Shown here: one piece after another, positions 17,125 through 25,876 of the stretch
Numbering within the stretch: the stretch's first letter is position 1
How the letters are laid out: each line of letters starts with the position of its first letter
Assembly (NCBI GenBank): GCA_023387335.1
Contig: JAEWIF010000030.1
Span: 1 to 64,000, forward strand
Source: Pseudomonadota bacterium
GTDB lineage: Bacteria; Pseudomonadota; Gammaproteobacteria; Burkholderiales; Burkholderiaceae_C
Length of the DNA: 64,000 bases
Reading direction: 5' to 3'
Made by a program: the position numbers and the translations under genes
The notes under the pieces: model-generated
Database searches by the model: none
What the model was told of the DNA's origin: nothing
Seen by the model: only the letters and a program-made list of their open reading frames with translations

Positions 17125-17720
17125 TTCAGGTTCGCGATCCGGATGACGGTGGAAACGACCCGGCGGCACAGGTCGCCCTGGCAGGGCGTGCCGGCGGCGC
17201 CGTTGTAGAGGTTGGCGCCGCAAGCCTCGGTGGGCGCGGCGATCGGGGTCAGGCCCTGCCATGCCACGGACACGCGGACCGTCAGGTCGCCCGACGCGCC
17301 CACGCCCAGGTCCTCGACGCAGCCGCGGCCGCCGATCATGGCGCCCACGCTGGCGCCGGACGCCTTCTCGCCGGCGCCCTGCAGGTTCAGGCACCACTGG
17401 CGCACGTCCTGAAGCACGCGCGGCGAGGCGGCGGTGGCGGCCGGGCAATCCATGCCCGCGCCGACCGGCGCGGCCACCGTGGCGTTCTCCGGATAGTTGG
17501 CCACCTGCAGCCGGTTGGCTTCGATGCGGCCGCGCAGGTCGTCCAGCAGCAGCAGGGCCTGCGTGCGCTGGTACGACTCCATCTCGGTGGACTGCAGCTT
17601 GGCCTGCAGCCCCACCATGCCCAGCAGGCCGAAGGCGATGATCACCAGCGTGACCAGGACCTCGATCATCGAGGTCCCGCGGACGGCGCGCCGCCGCGCC
17701 GACGCGACGCGGGCGATCAC
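17121..17720 (-). CDS. pilV: Type IV pilus minor pilin PilV
   Basis: 199 residues. The start is GTG 17720, which overlaps the stop of the preceding pilin gene (GTGA) and leaves a 15-residue basic leader ending RRAVRG. The PilV signature TSMIEVLVTLVIIAFGLLG and LQAKLQ...SYQRTQALLLL follows. The late cysteine pairs (CRRVVSTV, GRGCVEDLG) are usual. No better start lies inside because cleavage must occur at the Gly before TSMIEV. Confidence 0.9.
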   Translation of the reverse strand: MIARVASARRRAVRGTSMIEVLVTLVIIAFGLLGMVGLQAKLQSTEMESYQRTQALLLLDDLRGRIEANRLQVANYPENATVAAPVGAGMDCPAATAASPRVLQDVRQWCLNLQGAGEKASGASVGAMIGGRGCVEDLGVGASGDLTVRVSVAWQGLTPIAAPTEACGANLYNGAAGTPCQGDLCRRVVSTVIRIANLK

Positions 17721-18109
17721 CACTTGCCGGCCGGCGTCTTCACGCCGTCGCTGGTGAGGCCCAGGTCGCCGTCCTTGGCCTGGGGGCCGATCGCCTGGAA
17801 GGTGATGGTGAACGAAGGCACGGTGGCCGTGCCCACGGCCACCGACGGGGTGTACCGGCTTGTCAGGTCCGTGGGCAGCCTGTAGCCGGCGGCGGTCAGG
17901 TCGGCGTAGGGCACGAAGGTCCGCTTGGCGATCAGGAACTGCTGCTGCCGGTTGGCGATGTCCATCATCTCGGACTGGGCGGCGCGGCGAGCCGACTTGC
18001 GCACGTGATCCTGGTACGACGGGTACGCCACGGCGGCCAGGATCCCCACGATCGCGACCGTGATCATCAGTTCGATCAGGGTGAAACCCCTGCTGCCCTT
18101 GGCCTTCAT
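17717..18109 (-). CDS. pilE: PilE-like type IV pilin (first gene of the minor-pilin operon)
   Basis: 130 residues, small pilin with leader MKAKGSRG and mature N-terminus FTLIELMITVAIVGILAAVAYPSYQDHVRKS, a near-perfect type IV pilin helix with Glu5. No disulfide loop is seen, so it matches the PilE minor-pilin class rather than a major pilin. A GGAGCGGGG site precedes ATG 18109. It heads the operon pilE-pilV-pilW-pilX-pilY1-fimT-fimT. I see no clear promoter in the 120 bp to ribD. Confidence 0.88.
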   Translation of the reverse strand: MKAKGSRGFTLIELMITVAIVGILAAVAYPSYQDHVRKSARRAAQSEMMDIANRQQQFLIAKRTFVPYADLTAAGYRLPTDLTSRYTPSVAVGTATVPSFTITFQAIGPQAKDGDLGLTSDGVKTPAGKW

Positions 18110-18230
18110 GCCCCCGCTCCTTGCGTCCCGCGCTATTCGACGGGCTGAACCATAGCGAGCCCATCCGATCGCGCCACCCGCATTCCGACGACCGGTCACG
18201 TCCGGTTACCGAGTGGCGGACAATCGACGC

Positions 18231-19334
18231 ATGTCCCCACTCGACCCGATGCAGCAGGCGCTGGCCCTCGCGGAACGCGCCATAGGCCTGTCCGAACCCA
18301 ACCCGCGCGTGGGCTGCGTGCTGGTGGCGCCGGACGGGACCGTCATCGGCCAGGGCCACACCCAGCAGGCCGGCGGGCCGCACGCGGAGATCTCGGCGCT
18401 GCGCGGCGCCCAGGCGGCCGGCCGCGACGTGCGCGGCGCCACCGCCTTCGTGACGCTGGAGCCCTGCTGCCACCATGGCCGCACCGGCCCCTGCTGCGAG
18501 GCGCTGGTCGAGGCCGGCATCGCCCGCGTGGTGGCTTCCTGCGAGGACCCGAACCCGCGAGTCGCCGGCCAGGGCTTCGCGCGCCTTCGCGCCGCCGGCG
18601 TCGAGGTGCAGGTCGGCCCCGGCGCGGCCCAGTCGCGCGAGCTGAACCTGGGCTTCTTCAGCCGGATGCTGCGCGGCACGCCCTGGGTGCGGCTCAAGGT
18701 CGCCGCCTCGCTGGACGGCCGCACCGCGCTGGAGAACGGCACCAGCCAATGGATCACCGCCGAGGGCGCGCGCGCCGACGGCCACGCCTGGCGGGCCCGC
18801 GCGGGCGCCCTGCTCACCGGCATCGGCACGGTGCTGGAGGACGACCCGCGCCTGGACGTCCGCCTGGCGCCCACCCTCCGCCAGCCGCCGCTGGTGCTGG
18901 TGGACAGCCGGCTCGAGGTGCCGCCGGCGGCTCGCCTCTTCGTCCCGGGCCGCCCGCACTGGATCTACACCGCCCAGCCGCGCTCGCCCCGGTGGAAGGA
19001 GCTGGAGGACCGCGGCGCCGAAGTCGTCGCCCTCCCCAGCCCGGGCGGCAAGGTGGACCTGGCAGCCCTGCTGCGCGACCTGGCGGCCCGCGAGGTCAAC
19101 GAGCTGCACGTGGAAGCCGGCCACAAGCTCAATGGCTCGCTGGTGCGCGAGGGCCTGGTGGACGAATTCCTGGTCTACCTGGCGCCCAAGCTGATCGGTC
19201 TGGGCCAGCCCATGGCCAGCTTCGGCCCGCTGACGGGGCTGGACCAGGCCCTGTCCCTGCGCTTCGTCTCCAGCGAAACGGTGGGCCCGGACCTGCGCCT
19301 GGTGGCCCGCGTCAGCGGCCGCGACACCTTCTGA
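18231..19334 (+). CDS. ribD: Bifunctional riboflavin biosynthesis deaminase/reductase
   Basis: 367 residues. The N-terminal deaminase domain has the zinc motif HAEISAL and EPCCHHGRTGPC; the C-terminal reductase domain (from about residue 150) has TASLDGRTAL-like VAASLDGRTALENGTSQW. It performs steps two and three from the GTP-derived pyrimidine. I start at ATG 18231; an in-frame GTG at 18213 would add six residues. It begins a ten-gene plus-strand run that reaches tolA. No FMN riboswitch is visible upstream. Confidence 0.95.
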   Translation: MSPLDPMQQALALAERAIGLSEPNPRVGCVLVAPDGTVIGQGHTQQAGGPHAEISALRGAQAAGRDVRGATAFVTLEPCCHHGRTGPCCEALVEAGIARVVASCEDPNPRVAGQGFARLRAAGVEVQVGPGAAQSRELNLGFFSRMLRGTPWVRLKVAASLDGRTALENGTSQWITAEGARADGHAWRARAGALLTGIGTVLEDDPRLDVRLAPTLRQPPLVLVDSRLEVPPAARLFVPGRPHWIYTAQPRSPRWKELEDRGAEVVALPSPGGKVDLAALLRDLAAREVNELHVEAGHKLNGSLVREGLVDEFLVYLAPKLIGLGQPMASFGPLTGLDQALSLRFVSSETVGPDLRLVARVSGRDTF

Positions 19335-19381
19335 AGCGCCTCTCGGCCGGGTGCCTCTTCGATCCCTGCGAAAATGCGGGG

Positions 19382-20017
19382 ATGTTCACCGGAATCATCA
19401 CCGGCGTGGGGCGCATCGCCGCCGTCCACGACCTCGGCGGCAGCCGGCAGCACGGCAAGCGAGTCACCGTCGAGGCACCCGCCGGCTACCTGGAGGACGT
19501 GGGGCTGGGCGACAGCATCGCCCTCAACGGCGCCTGCATGACCGTCACGACGCTAGCCCCCGCCGACCGCCGTTTCACCGTCGACGTCTCCGCCGAATCG
19601 CTGGACAAGACCAGCGGGCTGGCCGACGTCGGCCCCGTCAACCTCGAGAAGGCGCTGCGCGCGCACGACCGCCTGGGGGGCCACATCGTGGCCGGCCACG
19701 TGGACGGCGTGGGCACCGTCAGCCATTTCGCGGCCGTGGGCGAGAGCCACGAGCTGCGCATCCAGGCGCCCGCGCCGCTGGCGAAGTACCTGGCCTACAA
19801 GGGCTCGGTCACCGTCAACGGCGTGAGCCTGACCGTCAATTCGGTGCGCGACGCCGCCGACCACTGCGAACTGAGCATCAACCTGATCCCGCACACCGTG
19901 CAGAACACCGCCCTCCACGCCCTGAAGCCCGGCACCCGGGTCAACCTCGAGATCGACCTGATCGCGCGCTACGTGGAGCGCATGCTGGGCGCCTCCGCGA
20001 CGAAGGTGGCCGCATGA
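19382..20017 (+). CDS. ribE: Riboflavin synthase, alpha chain
   Basis: 211 residues with the two internally homologous lumazine-binding halves: MFTGIITGVGRI at the start and LGGHIVAGHVDGVG opening the second. Catalyses dismutation of two 6,7-dimethyl-8-ribityllumazine molecules to riboflavin. Its stop overlaps the next start (ATGA). Called ribC in some species. 47 bp after ribD. Confidence 0.95.
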   Translation: MFTGIITGVGRIAAVHDLGGSRQHGKRVTVEAPAGYLEDVGLGDSIALNGACMTVTTLAPADRRFTVDVSAESLDKTSGLADVGPVNLEKALRAHDRLGGHIVAGHVDGVGTVSHFAAVGESHELRIQAPAPLAKYLAYKGSVTVNGVSLTVNSVRDAADHCELSINLIPHTVQNTALHALKPGTRVNLEIDLIARYVERMLGASATKVAA

Positions 20018-21138
20018 AGCACGAATCGGGAACCGGCATCGCCCCGGTCGAGGAGATCGTGGCCGAGATGAAGGCCGGCCGCATCGTGATCCTGGTCGAC
20101 GAGGAGGACCGCGAGAACGAGGGCGACCTGGTGCTGGCGGCCGAGCACGTCACGCCCGAGGCGATCAACTTCATGGCCCGGTTCGGCCGCGGACTGATCT
20201 GCCTGACGCTCACCCGCGAACGCTGCGAGCGCCTGCGCCTGCCGCCGATGGTGGCGCGCAACGGCACCAAGATGGGGACGGCTTTCACCGTGTCGATCGA
20301 GGCGGCGCAAGGCGTCACCACCGGCATCTCCGCCGCCGACCGCGCCCGCACCGTGCAGGCCGCCGTCGCGCGCGAGGCCCGCGCCGAGGACCTGGTCCAG
20401 CCCGGCCACATCTTCCCGCTGCAGGCGGTGGACGGCGGCGTGCTGATGCGCGCCGGCCATACCGAGGCCGGCTGCGACCTCGCCGCCATGGCGGGCCTGA
20501 CGCCCGCGGCCGTCATCTGCGAGATCATGAAGGACGACGGCACCATGGCCCGCCTGCCGGACCTGCAGCTGTTCGCCCGCGAACACGGCCTGAAGATCGG
20601 CACCATCGCCGACCTCATCGAATACCGCAGCCGCAACGAGACGCTGGTCGAGAAGGTGGGTTCGCGCCCGCTGCAGACCGCGTGGGGCCGCTTCGCCGCC
20701 CACGCCTGGCAGGACAAGCCCAGCGAGGACCTGCACCTGGCGCTGGTGATGGGCGAGTGGTCGCCCGACGAGGCGGTGTGCGTGCGCGTGCACGAGCCGC
20801 TGTCGGTGCTGGACGCGCTGGAGACCGGCCGCTCCATGCACTCGTGGAGCCTGGACGCCAGCCTGGAACACATCGCCCGCGAGGGCAAGGGCGTGGCCGT
20901 GCTGCTCAACTGCGGCGAATCGGCCGGGCAGCTGCTGGCCCAGTTCCAGGGCACCGCGCGCGCGGCGCAGGCGCCCGAGCGCGGCCGCATGGACCTGCGC
21001 ACCTACGGCATCGGCGCGCAGATCCTGCGCGAATGCGGGGTGCAGCGCATGACGCTGATGGGCGCGCCGCGGCGGCTGCCCAGCATGGCCGGCTACGGAC
21101 TCGAGATCGTGGGGCACCTCGCCCCCCCGCAACACTAG
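20014..21138 (+). CDS. ribBX: 3,4-dihydroxy-2-butanone-4-phosphate synthase with degenerate GTP cyclohydrolase II domain (RibBX type)
   Basis: 374 residues. The N-terminal RibB domain (1-215) is intact: DEEDRENEGDL, THxxT-like region GVTTGISAADR, and RAGHTEAGCDL. The C-terminal half has the GTP cyclohydrolase II fold but the zinc-binding Cys-x10-Cys-x-Cys site is replaced (VRVHEPLSVLDALETGRSMHSWSLDASL has none of the three cysteines). It therefore should make the four-carbon precursor but not open GTP. This matches the RibBX variant known from Proteobacteria; a separate ribA must lie outside the window. The start overlaps ribE; ribH follows by 15 bp. Confidence 0.9.
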   Translation: MKHESGTGIAPVEEIVAEMKAGRIVILVDEEDRENEGDLVLAAEHVTPEAINFMARFGRGLICLTLTRERCERLRLPPMVARNGTKMGTAFTVSIEAAQGVTTGISAADRARTVQAAVAREARAEDLVQPGHIFPLQAVDGGVLMRAGHTEAGCDLAAMAGLTPAAVICEIMKDDGTMARLPDLQLFAREHGLKIGTIADLIEYRSRNETLVEKVGSRPLQTAWGRFAAHAWQDKPSEDLHLALVMGEWSPDEAVCVRVHEPLSVLDALETGRSMHSWSLDASLEHIAREGKGVAVLLNCGESAGQLLAQFQGTARAAQAPERGRMDLRTYGIGAQILRECGVQRMTLMGAPRRLPSMAGYGLEIVGHLAPPQH

Positions 21139-21153
21139 GAACAAGAGAACTAC

Positions 21154-21615
21154 ATGTTTGGCGCAGAAAAGGGCCAGGCCGAGGGTCTGCAGGGCAAGGG
21201 CCTGCGCATCGGCATCGTGCAGGCCCGCTTCAATGAAAGCATCACCAACGCCCTGGCCCAGGCCTGCCGGGGCGAACTGGTCCGCCTGGGCGTGGACGCC
21301 GAGGACATCGACCAGGTGTTCGTGCCGGGTGCGCTGGAGATCCCGCTGGCGCTGCAGGCGCTGGCCGGCAAGCGCCGCTACCACGCCCTCGTGGCGCTGG
21401 GCTGCGTGATCCGCGGCGAGACCTACCACTTCGAGCTGGTGGCCAACGAATCGGCCGCGGGCGTCACCCGCGTGTCGCTGGACCACAAGCTGCCCGTAGC
21501 CAACGTCATCCTCACCACCGAGAACCTCGAGCAGGCCGTCGCGCGCCAGACCGAGAAGGGCGTGGACGCCGCGCGCGTCGTGGTCGAGATGGCCAACCTG
21601 CTGGCGAAGGTGTGA
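21154..21615 (+). CDS. ribH: 6,7-dimethyl-8-ribityllumazine synthase
   Basis: 153 residues. Lumazine synthase motifs: IGIVQARFNESITNAL, VPGALEIPLALQAL, and ALGCVIRGETYHFELVANESAAGV. Forms the penultimate riboflavin intermediate from RibD and RibB products. AGGAACAAGAG precedes the ATG. Its stop overlaps the nusB start (TGATG), the usual ribH-nusB coupling. Confidence 0.97.
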   Translation: MFGAEKGQAEGLQGKGLRIGIVQARFNESITNALAQACRGELVRLGVDAEDIDQVFVPGALEIPLALQALAGKRRYHALVALGCVIRGETYHFELVANESAAGVTRVSLDHKLPVANVILTTENLEQAVARQTEKGVDAARVVVEMANLLAKV

Positions 21616-22133
21616 TGGACGAAGACCGCAAGCTCCCCGCCAACGCACCGGGCCGCACCGCCACCGGCGCGCGCAAGGCCTCGGCCAAGTCGTCCCGCAC
21701 CCGCGCGCGCGAGTTCGCGCTGCAGGCGCTCTACCAGCACCTGGTGGGCCGCAACGAGGCGCAGGCCATCGACCACTTCACGCGCGACCTGTCGGGCTTC
21801 CACAAGGCCGACTCGGTGCACTACGACGCGCTGCTGCACGGCTGCATCGAGCACGCCGAGGCACTCGACGCGCTGATCGTGCCGCTGCTGGACCGCAAGC
21901 TCCAGGAGATCTCGCCGATCGAGCACGCCGTCATGTGGATCGGCGTCTACGAATTCCAGAACGCCCCCGACGTGCCCTGGCGCGTGGTCATCAACGAGTG
22001 CGTGGAACTCGCCAAGGAGTTCGGCGGCACCGACGGCCACAAGTACGTGAACGCGGTGTTGAGCGGCCTGGCGCCCCAGCTTCGCGCCGCCGAAGTCGAG
22101 GCCGACCGCGCCGCCGGCAAGGCCCGCCCATGA
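21615..22133 (+). CDS. nusB: Transcription antitermination factor NusB
   Basis: 172 residues. A basic N-terminal extension of about 35 residues precedes the all-helical NusB fold (RAREFALQALYQHL ... ISPIEHAVMWIGVYEF ... VVINECVELAKEFGGTDGHKYVNAVLSGL). With NusE it binds boxA and supports rRNA antitermination. Start ATG 21615 overlaps ribH; the stop overlaps the next start (ATGA). Confidence 0.96.
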   Translation: MDEDRKLPANAPGRTATGARKASAKSSRTRAREFALQALYQHLVGRNEAQAIDHFTRDLSGFHKADSVHYDALLHGCIEHAEALDALIVPLLDRKLQEISPIEHAVMWIGVYEFQNAPDVPWRVVINECVELAKEFGGTDGHKYVNAVLSGLAPQLRAAEVEADRAAGKARP

Positions 22134-23320
22134 CGCTGAAGATCGCCCGGCGCGCCGAACGAATCGAGCCCTTCTACGTGATGGAAGTGGCCAAGGCCGC
22201 CCAGCAACTGGCGCGCGACGTGGCGCGCAGCGACCGGCCGATGCTGTTCCTGAACATCGGCGAGCCGGACTTCACCGCGCCGCCGCTGGTGCGCGAGGCG
22301 GCCGAACGCGCCCTGCGCGCGGGCCATACGCAGTACACCCACGCCACCGGCCTGGAGCGGCTGCGCGAGAAGATCAGCGGCTGGTACCGAGATCGCTTCG
22401 GCCTCGAGGTGACGGCTTCGCGCATCGTGGTCACGGCCGGCGCGTCGGCCGCGCTGCAGCTGGCCTGCCTGGCGCTGATCGACGCCGGCGACGAGATCCT
22501 GATGCCGGACCCCAGCTACCCGTGCAACCGGCATTTCGTCAGCGCCGCCGACGGCACCGCGGTGCTGGTGCCGGCCGGCGCGGCCGAGCGCTTCCAGCTC
22601 TCGGCGGCGACCGTGGAGGCGAACTGGAACGAGCGCACGCGCGGCGTGCTGCTGGCCTCGCCGTCCAATCCCACCGGCACCTCCATCGATCCCGCGGAAC
22701 TGCGCCGCATCCACGACGTCGTGCGCGCGCGCGGCGGCGTGACGATCGTGGACGAGATCTACCTGGGGCTGAGCTACGAGGACCGCTTCGGCCACTCGGC
22801 GCTGGCGCTGGACGACCAGGTCGTCAGCATCAACAGCTTCTCCAAGTACTTCAACATGACCGGCTGGCGCCTGGGCTGGATCGTGGCGCCGCAGGAGCTG
22901 GTGCCGGTGCTCGAGCGCCTGGCGCAGAACCTGTTCATCTGCCCCAGCACGGTGGCGCAATACGCCGCCCTCGCCTGCTTCGAGCCGGAGAGCATCGCCG
23001 AGTACGAGCGGCGCCGCGCGCAGTTCAAGGCGCGCCGCGACTGGTTCATCCCCGCGCTCAACGACCTCGGCCTGACCGTGCCGGTGACGCCGGACGGCGC
23101 GTTCTACGCGTGGGCCGACTGCTCCACCTGGTGCGAAGCGCTGGGCCTGCCCGGCAGCTGGGAATTCGCATTCGAGGCGATGAAGCGCGCCCATGTGGCG
23201 GTGACGCCCGGGCGCGACTTCGGCAGCGCGGAGACGAAGCGCTTCGTGCGCTTTTCCACCGCGAGCAGCATGGACCATCTGCAGGAGGCGGTGCAACGCC
23301 TCAAGGAGATGGCGCCCTGA
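22130..23320 (+). CDS. Class I/II PLP-dependent aminotransferase
   Basis: 396 residues, fold-type I aminotransferase. Seen: GEPDFTAPP near the N-terminus, ASPSNPTGTSIDP, VDEIYLGLSYED, and the PLP lysine Lys239 in NSFSKYFNMTGWRLGW; an arginine for the substrate carboxylate is in KRFVRFSTASS. Substrate cannot be deduced; the family includes aspartate and N-succinyl-DAP-type aminotransferases. Its overlap with both neighbours (nusB, ybgC) shows co-translation, an order found in other Comamonadaceae as far as I recall. Confidence 0.9.
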   Translation: MTLKIARRAERIEPFYVMEVAKAAQQLARDVARSDRPMLFLNIGEPDFTAPPLVREAAERALRAGHTQYTHATGLERLREKISGWYRDRFGLEVTASRIVVTAGASAALQLACLALIDAGDEILMPDPSYPCNRHFVSAADGTAVLVPAGAAERFQLSAATVEANWNERTRGVLLASPSNPTGTSIDPAELRRIHDVVRARGGVTIVDEIYLGLSYEDRFGHSALALDDQVVSINSFSKYFNMTGWRLGWIVAPQELVPVLERLAQNLFICPSTVAQYAALACFEPESIAEYERRRAQFKARRDWFIPALNDLGLTVPVTPDGAFYAWADCSTWCEALGLPGSWEFAFEAMKRAHVAVTPGRDFGSAETKRFVRFSTASSMDHLQEAVQRLKEMAP

Positions 23321-23724
23321 TGGCGTTCGTCCATCCCGTCCGCGTCTACTGGGAAGATACCGATGCCGGGGGCATCGTCTTCTATGCCAACTACCTGAAA
23401 TTCTTTGAGCGCGCGCGCACCGAATGGCTGCGGTCGCTGGGCGTCGAACAGAGCCGGCTGCGCGAGCGCACCGGCGGCATGTTCATCGTGTCCGCGACCT
23501 CGGTGCGCTACCTGCAGCCGGCCCGGCTGGACGATGAACTCCGGGTCACGGCCGAGCTCCAGGAGTCGGGTCGCGCCTCGCTGACGATCTCGCAGCAAGC
23601 TCGACAACACCCCGCCGGCACCGTGCTGGCCGAGGGCCTCATCCGCATCGGCTGGGTCGATGCGGCCACGCTCCGGCCTGCCAGAATCCCCCAAGTCATC
23701 CTTGAGGCTTTGAACAAGACATGA
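23320..23724 (+). CDS. ybgC: Tol-Pal-associated acyl-CoA thioesterase YbgC
   Basis: 134 residues, single hot-dog domain of the 4HBT class: WEDTDAGGIVFYANYLKFFERARTEWL holds the catalytic Asp and the characteristic YANYLKFFERAR helix. Acts on acyl-CoA or acyl-ACP thioesters near the membrane and is genetically tied to tolQRA. It overlaps the aminotransferase stop and the tolQ start. Confidence 0.94.
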   Translation: MAFVHPVRVYWEDTDAGGIVFYANYLKFFERARTEWLRSLGVEQSRLRERTGGMFIVSATSVRYLQPARLDDELRVTAELQESGRASLTISQQARQHPAGTVLAEGLIRIGWVDAATLRPARIPQVILEALNKT

Positions 23725-24431
23725 ACCAGGACCTTTCCATCCTCCAACTGGTGCTGGGCGCCAGCTGGGTGGTGCAACTCGTGATGGCGCTCCTCGTCGC
23801 CGTCTCGGTGGCCAGCTGGGCCGCCATCTTCGGCAAGCTGTTCTCGCTGAAGCGGGTGAAGTCGCTCAACGAGGACTTCGAGCGCGAATTCTGGTCGGGC
23901 ACCAGCCTGAACGAGCTATTCGCCAGTGCCGCGCAGAACGCCAAGAATGCCGGGCCGATGGAACGCATCTTCGCCAGCGGCATGCGCGAATTCCAGAAGC
24001 TGCGCGAGCGCCGCATCCAGGACCCCGGCACGGTGCTCGATGGCGCCCGCCGCGCCATGCGCGCCAGCTACCAGCGCGAGGTCGACGCGGTCGAATCGCA
24101 CCTGTCGTTCCTGGCCTCGGTGGGCTCGGTGTCGCCGTACGTGGGCCTGTTCGGCACCGTGTGGGGCATCATGCACGCCTTCACCGGCCTGGCCAGCCTG
24201 CAGCAGGTGACGCTCGCCACCGTGGCGCCCGGCATCGCCGAAGCGCTGGTGGCCACCGCCATCGGCCTGTTCGCCGCCATCCCCGCGGTGGTGGCCTACA
24301 ACCGCTTCGCCCGCGACATCGACCGCGTGGCCATCCGCCTGGAGACCTTCATCGAGGAGTTCTCCAACATCCTGCAGCGCAACCTCGGGGCGCATCCGAC
24401 CGCAGCCGCGTCGGGGCACTCGCAGTTCTGA
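23721..24431 (+). CDS. tolQ: Tol-Pal system proton channel subunit TolQ
   Basis: 236 residues, MotA/TolQ/ExbB family. Three membrane segments: about 15-38, 130-155 and 165-195. The conserved patch GSVSPYVGLFGTVWGIMHAF and the helix VAPGIAEALVATAIGLFAAIPAVVAYN are intact. With TolR it uses the proton gradient to energise TolA and keep the outer membrane attached during division. Overlaps ybgC by 4 bp; tolR starts 1 bp after its stop. Confidence 0.97.
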   Translation: MNQDLSILQLVLGASWVVQLVMALLVAVSVASWAAIFGKLFSLKRVKSLNEDFEREFWSGTSLNELFASAAQNAKNAGPMERIFASGMREFQKLRERRIQDPGTVLDGARRAMRASYQREVDAVESHLSFLASVGSVSPYVGLFGTVWGIMHAFTGLASLQQVTLATVAPGIAEALVATAIGLFAAIPAVVAYNRFARDIDRVAIRLETFIEEFSNILQRNLGAHPTAAASGHSQF

Positions 24432-24432
24432 C

Positions 24433-24858
<426 letters not shown>

Positions 24859-24864
24859 GGAACG

Positions 24865-25758
24865 ATGCGAGCCGCTGAACGTCCCGAATTCATGCCGCCC
24901 TCCGAGGGCGGACTGGCGCGCTCCTTCGGCATGGCGTTGCTGGCGCACGCGGTGCTGGTGCTCGCGCTCAGCTGGGGCGTGAAATGGAAGCGCGACGAGC
25001 CCACCGTCACGGCCGAGGCCGAGCTGTGGGCCAACACGCCGCAGCAGGCCGCGCCCAAGCCGATCGAAGCGCCTCCGCCCGCCCCGCCGCCGCCCGCGCC
25101 TGCTCCGCCGCCTCCGCAACCCACCCAGGCCCAGCGCGACGCCGACATCGCGTTGCAGAAGGAACGCGAGGAGCGCGAGGAAAAGGAGAAGGCCCGCCGC
25201 GACGAGGCCGAGCGCCAGAAGCAGTTGGCCGAGAAGCGCCGCGAGCAGGAAAAGCAGGAAGCCGCGCGCAAGGCGGAGGAGGCGCGCAAGGAGCAGGCCC
25301 GCCGCGCCGAGGAAAAGAAGAAGGAAGAACAGGCGAAGCTGCGCAAGCAGCAGCAGCAGGAGGAACAGGACAAGAAGCGCATGGCCGAGCTGCGCGAGGA
25401 GAACATGAAGCGCATGCAGGGCCTGGCCGGCGCCACCGGCCCGCGCGAATCCACCGGCACCGCGATGCGCTCGTCAGGCCCGAGCGCCAGCTACGCGGGA
25501 CGGCTCGCGGCGCACTTCCAGCGCCACGTCGTGTACCCCGGCGGCGTGGACACCATCGTGGGCAATCCGCAGGCGGTGGTGCAGGTGCGCGTGTCGCCGA
25601 CCGGCGAGATCATGAGCGCGAAGCTGTCCAAGTCCAGCGGCAACCCCTCCTGGGACGAAGCCGCGGTCCGCGCCATCGAGCGCAGCGAACGCATCCCGCC
25701 CGACGTGGACGGGCGCTACGTGAACGACTTCCTGGTGGAAATGCGGCCGAAGCGCTGA
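24865..25758 (+). CDS. tolA: TolA-type energy transducer
   Basis: 297 residues. One N-terminal membrane helix (about 20-38, GMALLAHAVLVLALSWGV), a Pro-rich spacer (65-85), a long charged Glu/Lys/Arg/Ala coiled helix (90-190) and a C-terminal TonB/TolA-like domain (205-297, with SPTGEIMSAKLSKSSGNPSWDEAAV). It would span the periplasm and contact Pal/TolB. The helix is shorter than in E. coli TolA. It is the last gene of the plus-strand run; tolB and pal do not follow. Confidence 0.92.
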   Translation: MRAAERPEFMPPSEGGLARSFGMALLAHAVLVLALSWGVKWKRDEPTVTAEAELWANTPQQAAPKPIEAPPPAPPPPAPAPPPPQPTQAQRDADIALQKEREEREEKEKARRDEAERQKQLAEKRREQEKQEAARKAEEARKEQARRAEEKKKEEQAKLRKQQQQEEQDKKRMAELREENMKRMQGLAGATGPRESTGTAMRSSGPSASYAGRLAAHFQRHVVYPGGVDTIVGNPQAVVQVRVSPTGEIMSAKLSKSSGNPSWDEAAVRAIERSERIPPDVDGRYVNDFLVEMRPKR

Positions 25759-25807
25759 TCGAGCCCATCCACGTTCGCCGCGAGCCGTTCCTGAGACGCC
25801 GCGATGA

Positions 25808-25834
25808 GAATCGGCCGGGTACGCCGGCCGATTC
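25808..25834. terminator. Perfect hairpin between convergent tolA and the repeat lipoprotein gene
   Basis: An 11-bp perfect stem (GAATCGGCCGG/CCGGCCGATTC) with a 5-nt loop sits 50 bp after tolA. There is no T-run on either side, so termination efficiency is uncertain, but position between convergent genes suits a bidirectional terminator. Confidence 0.45.
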
Positions 25835-25876
25835 AGTTCAGTCACAGTGCTGCCTTGCGTGCCACAAGGCGGTGTC

